DNA from: Rhodobacterales bacterium CG2_30_65_12
GTDB lineage: Bacteria; Pseudomonadota; Alphaproteobacteria; Rhodobacterales; Rhodobacteraceae
Reading direction: 5' to 3'
Length of the DNA: 7,403 bases
Assembly: GCA_001873585.1 (NCBI GenBank)
Contig: MNZL01000128.1
Location: forward strand, 9,174 to 16,576
The notes below the pieces were generated by a model that ran no database searches, was not told the origin of the DNA, and saw nothing but the letters and a program-made list of their open reading frames with translations. Of the stretch, positions 5,877-7,403 are shown one piece after another. A program made the position numbers and the translations under genes. How positions within the stretch are numbered: position 1 is the first letter of the stretch; every line of letters starts with the position of its first letter.

Positions 5877-7403
5877 TTACGAGAGCCGCGGGAAGCCGTC
5901 GAGCGCCTCAGGGTTGTCGAGCGCGCCGAGGTTTTTCACCGCCCGGCCATGCACCACGTCTTTCACCGCGAGCTCGGAAATCTTGCCAGACTTGGTGCGG
6001 GGAATGTCTGCCACCTCGATGATCTCGGCGGGCACATGGCGGGGCGAGGATCCCGCGCGGATGGCCGCCTTGATCCGCGCGCGGAGCGCGTCGGTGAGCG
6101 CCGCGCCCTCGGCCATCGCCACAAACAGCACCACCCGCTGATCGCCGTCGGCCTCGTGGCCGATCACGACGCTCTCGCGCAGCTCGGGAAATTTTTCGAC
6201 CTCGGCGTAAATCTCCGCCGTGCCGATCCGCACGCCTCCGGGGTTGAGCGTGGCGTCCGAGCGGCCATGGATCACGAAGCCGCCCTGGGGTGTGCGCTCG
6301 GCGTAGTCGCCCTGGCACCAGACCCCGTCGAACAGCTCGAAATAGGCCGCGCGGTAGCGGCTGCCATCGTCGTCGCCCCAGAACCCGAGCGGCATCGACG
6401 GAAAGGCGGTGGTGCAAACGAGCTCGCCCTTGGTGCCGGGAGGGGCCGGGGTTTCGGGGGCCGACCAGACGTCAACTCCCATGCCAAACCCCGCGCCCTG
6501 GATCTCGCCCGGCCAGACCGGTGCCGTCGGGTCGCCGCCGACGAAGCACGAAACGATATCGGTGCCACCCGAGATCGAGGCGAGGTGCACATCCGCCTTC
6601 ACCGCGTCGTAGACGAATTCAAAGCCGTGGGGCAGCAGCGGCGAGCCGGTGGAAAAGATCGTGCGCAGATCAGGCAGGGCATGCGCCTCGCCGGGGCGGT
6701 AGGCCGACTTGCGCAAGCTGTCGATATACTTGGCCGAAGTGCCGAAATGGCTGAAGCGCTCTGCGGCGGCATAATCCCACAGCACCTCAGGGCCAGGGGC
6801 GAAGGGAGAGCCGTCGTAAAGCATCAAGGTGGCCCCGCGTGCGAGGCCGGAGACGAGCCAGTTCCACATCATCCAGCCCAGCGTGGTGAAGTAGAACAGC
6901 CGGTCGCCCGGCTTCACGTCGCCATGCAGCGCAAGCTCCTTGAGGTGCTGCAACAGCACCCCGCCGGCGCGGTGAACGATGCACTTGGGGGCGCCGGTGG
7001 TGCCGGAGGAAAACAGGATGTAGAGCGGATGGTCGAAGGGCAGGCGGGTGTAGCTGAGCCGCGCTTGGGTGAAGGCGGCGGTGAACCCGCTCCAGCTCAC
7101 CCCACCGGGCAGGCCCGCCGCCACCGCCCCGGCCTCGCCGAGATAGTCGATCACCACCACCCGCTCCACCGAGGGCAGGCCCGCGCACACCTCTGCGAGT
7201 TTCGCGGCAATCTCGATCCGCTTGCCGTTGTACCAGTAGCCATCGGTGGTGAAGAGCACCTTTGGCGCGATCTGGGCAAAGCGGTCGAGCACCGCGCGGG
7301 TGCCGAAGTCTGGCGAGGCCGACGACCATGTGGCCCCGAGTGAGACCGCCGCGAGCATCGCCGCCACGCTCTCGGGCCGGTTTGGCAATAGCCCCGCCAC
7401 CCG
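5877..7403 (-). CDS. aacS: Acetoacetyl-CoA synthetase, N-terminus cut by window edge
   Basis: Adenylate-forming ligase that makes acetoacetyl-CoA from acetoacetate, ATP and CoA in the cytoplasm, feeding ketone-body or polyhydroxybutyrate carbon into central metabolism. The frame is open to the right edge and ends at TAA 5877-5879. The window holds the last 508 residues of a family usually about 650 long, so roughly 140 are missing. Visible motifs are the ATP-binding loop SSGTTGAPK (codons 6984-7010), SGGTDI (6555-6572), GRSDATLNPGGVRIGTAEIY (6207-6266) and the catalytic lysine in RTKSGKISELAVK (Lys codon 5982-5984). SISGGTDIVSCF and the C-terminal ALDGFPRLS favour acetoacetyl-CoA synthetase over acetyl-CoA synthetase, though substrate choice is by resemblance only. 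The ScfR-type regulator follows on the same strand after 99 bp. The aacS promoter lies outside the window, so control by that regulator cannot be checked here. Confidence 0.93.
   Translation of the reverse strand, partial: RVAGLLPNRPESVAAMLAAVSLGATWSSASPDFGTRAVLDRFAQIAPKVLFTTDGYWYNGKRIEIAAKLAEVCAGLPSVERVVVIDYLGEAGAVAAGLPGGVSWSGFTAAFTQARLSYTRLPFDHPLYILFSSGTTGAPKCIVHRAGGVLLQHLKELALHGDVKPGDRLFYFTTLGWMMWNWLVSGLARGATLMLYDGSPFAPGPEVLWDYAAAERFSHFGTSAKYIDSLRKSAYRPGEAHALPDLRTIFSTGSPLLPHGFEFVYDAVKADVHLASISGGTDIVSCFVGGDPTAPVWPGEIQGAGFGMGVDVWSAPETPAPPGTKGELVCTTAFPSMPLGFWGDDDGSRYRAAYFELFDGVWCQGDYAERTPQGGFVIHGRSDATLNPGGVRIGTAEIYAEVEKFPELRESVVIGHEADGDQRVVLFVAMAEGAALTDALRARIKAAIRAGSSPRHVPAEIIEVADIPRTKSGKISELAVKDVVHGRAVKNLGALDNPEALDGFPRLS

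Noticed and set aside
5322..7343. 673-codon plus-strand open frame opposite the regulator and aacS
   Set aside because: It spans two well-supported minus-strand genes and the gap between them. The translation has no recognisable domain, so it is a GC-driven shadow.
1..7403. Mobile element, CRISPR array, toxin-antitoxin or defence system
   Set aside because: No direct repeats with spacers, transposase, integrase, tRNA-end or toxin-like reading frames were seen. All space is taken by housekeeping or metabolic genes with uniform composition, apart from the short convergent gap.

Overview
The window looks like chromosome of a GC-rich alphaproteobacterium, most likely a Rhodobacteraceae (Roseobacter-type) organism. 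This rests on three things: the ChoX/ChoW/BetI/BetA set is closest in my memory to alphaproteobacterial versions; there is a short YdcH-like gene behind an FNR-type box; and there is an ScfR-family regulator next to acetoacetyl-CoA synthetase. No search was run, so the taxonomy is inference. I see no mobile elements, tRNA, rRNA or CRISPR.

Region 1 (1-3902) is a choline uptake and oxidation locus. On the minus strand, choX (periplasmic choline-binding protein, 679-1602) is followed by choW (ABC permease, cut by the left edge at position 1). The 177-bp gap between them carries two hairpins. Divergently on the plus strand, betI (TetR repressor, 1681-2256) overlaps betA (choline dehydrogenase, 2253-3902) by 4 bp. 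The 78-bp choX/betI gap holds a perfect 9-2-9 palindrome that is almost certainly the BetI operator, placed to control both directions. Choline would be bound by ChoX, imported through ChoW and an ATPase expected beyond the left edge, then oxidised by BetA to betaine aldehyde. No betaine aldehyde dehydrogenase (betB) is in the window.

Region 2 (3903-4373) holds a 78-residue YdcH/DUF465-family gene (3997-4233). It has its own promoter, with an FNR/CRP-family box spaced exactly as in a class II FNR-dependent promoter. The 140-bp convergent gap after it contains a nested inverted repeat and a weak minus-strand terminator.

Region 3 (4374-7403) is on the minus strand: acetoacetyl-CoA synthetase (5' end cut by the right edge), then an ScfR-type XRE regulator. 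The regulator's core promoter is overlapped by two TTTGCAAA boxes, which suggests autoregulation by an acyl-CoA-sensing protein. The pair points to acetoacetate, polyhydroxybutyrate or short-chain acyl-CoA metabolism.

Every gene belongs to a known family and I do not see an undescribed system. The best leads are regulatory: the three promoter/operator architectures and the structured convergent gap. All gaps between genes are under 200 bp and each is accounted for.
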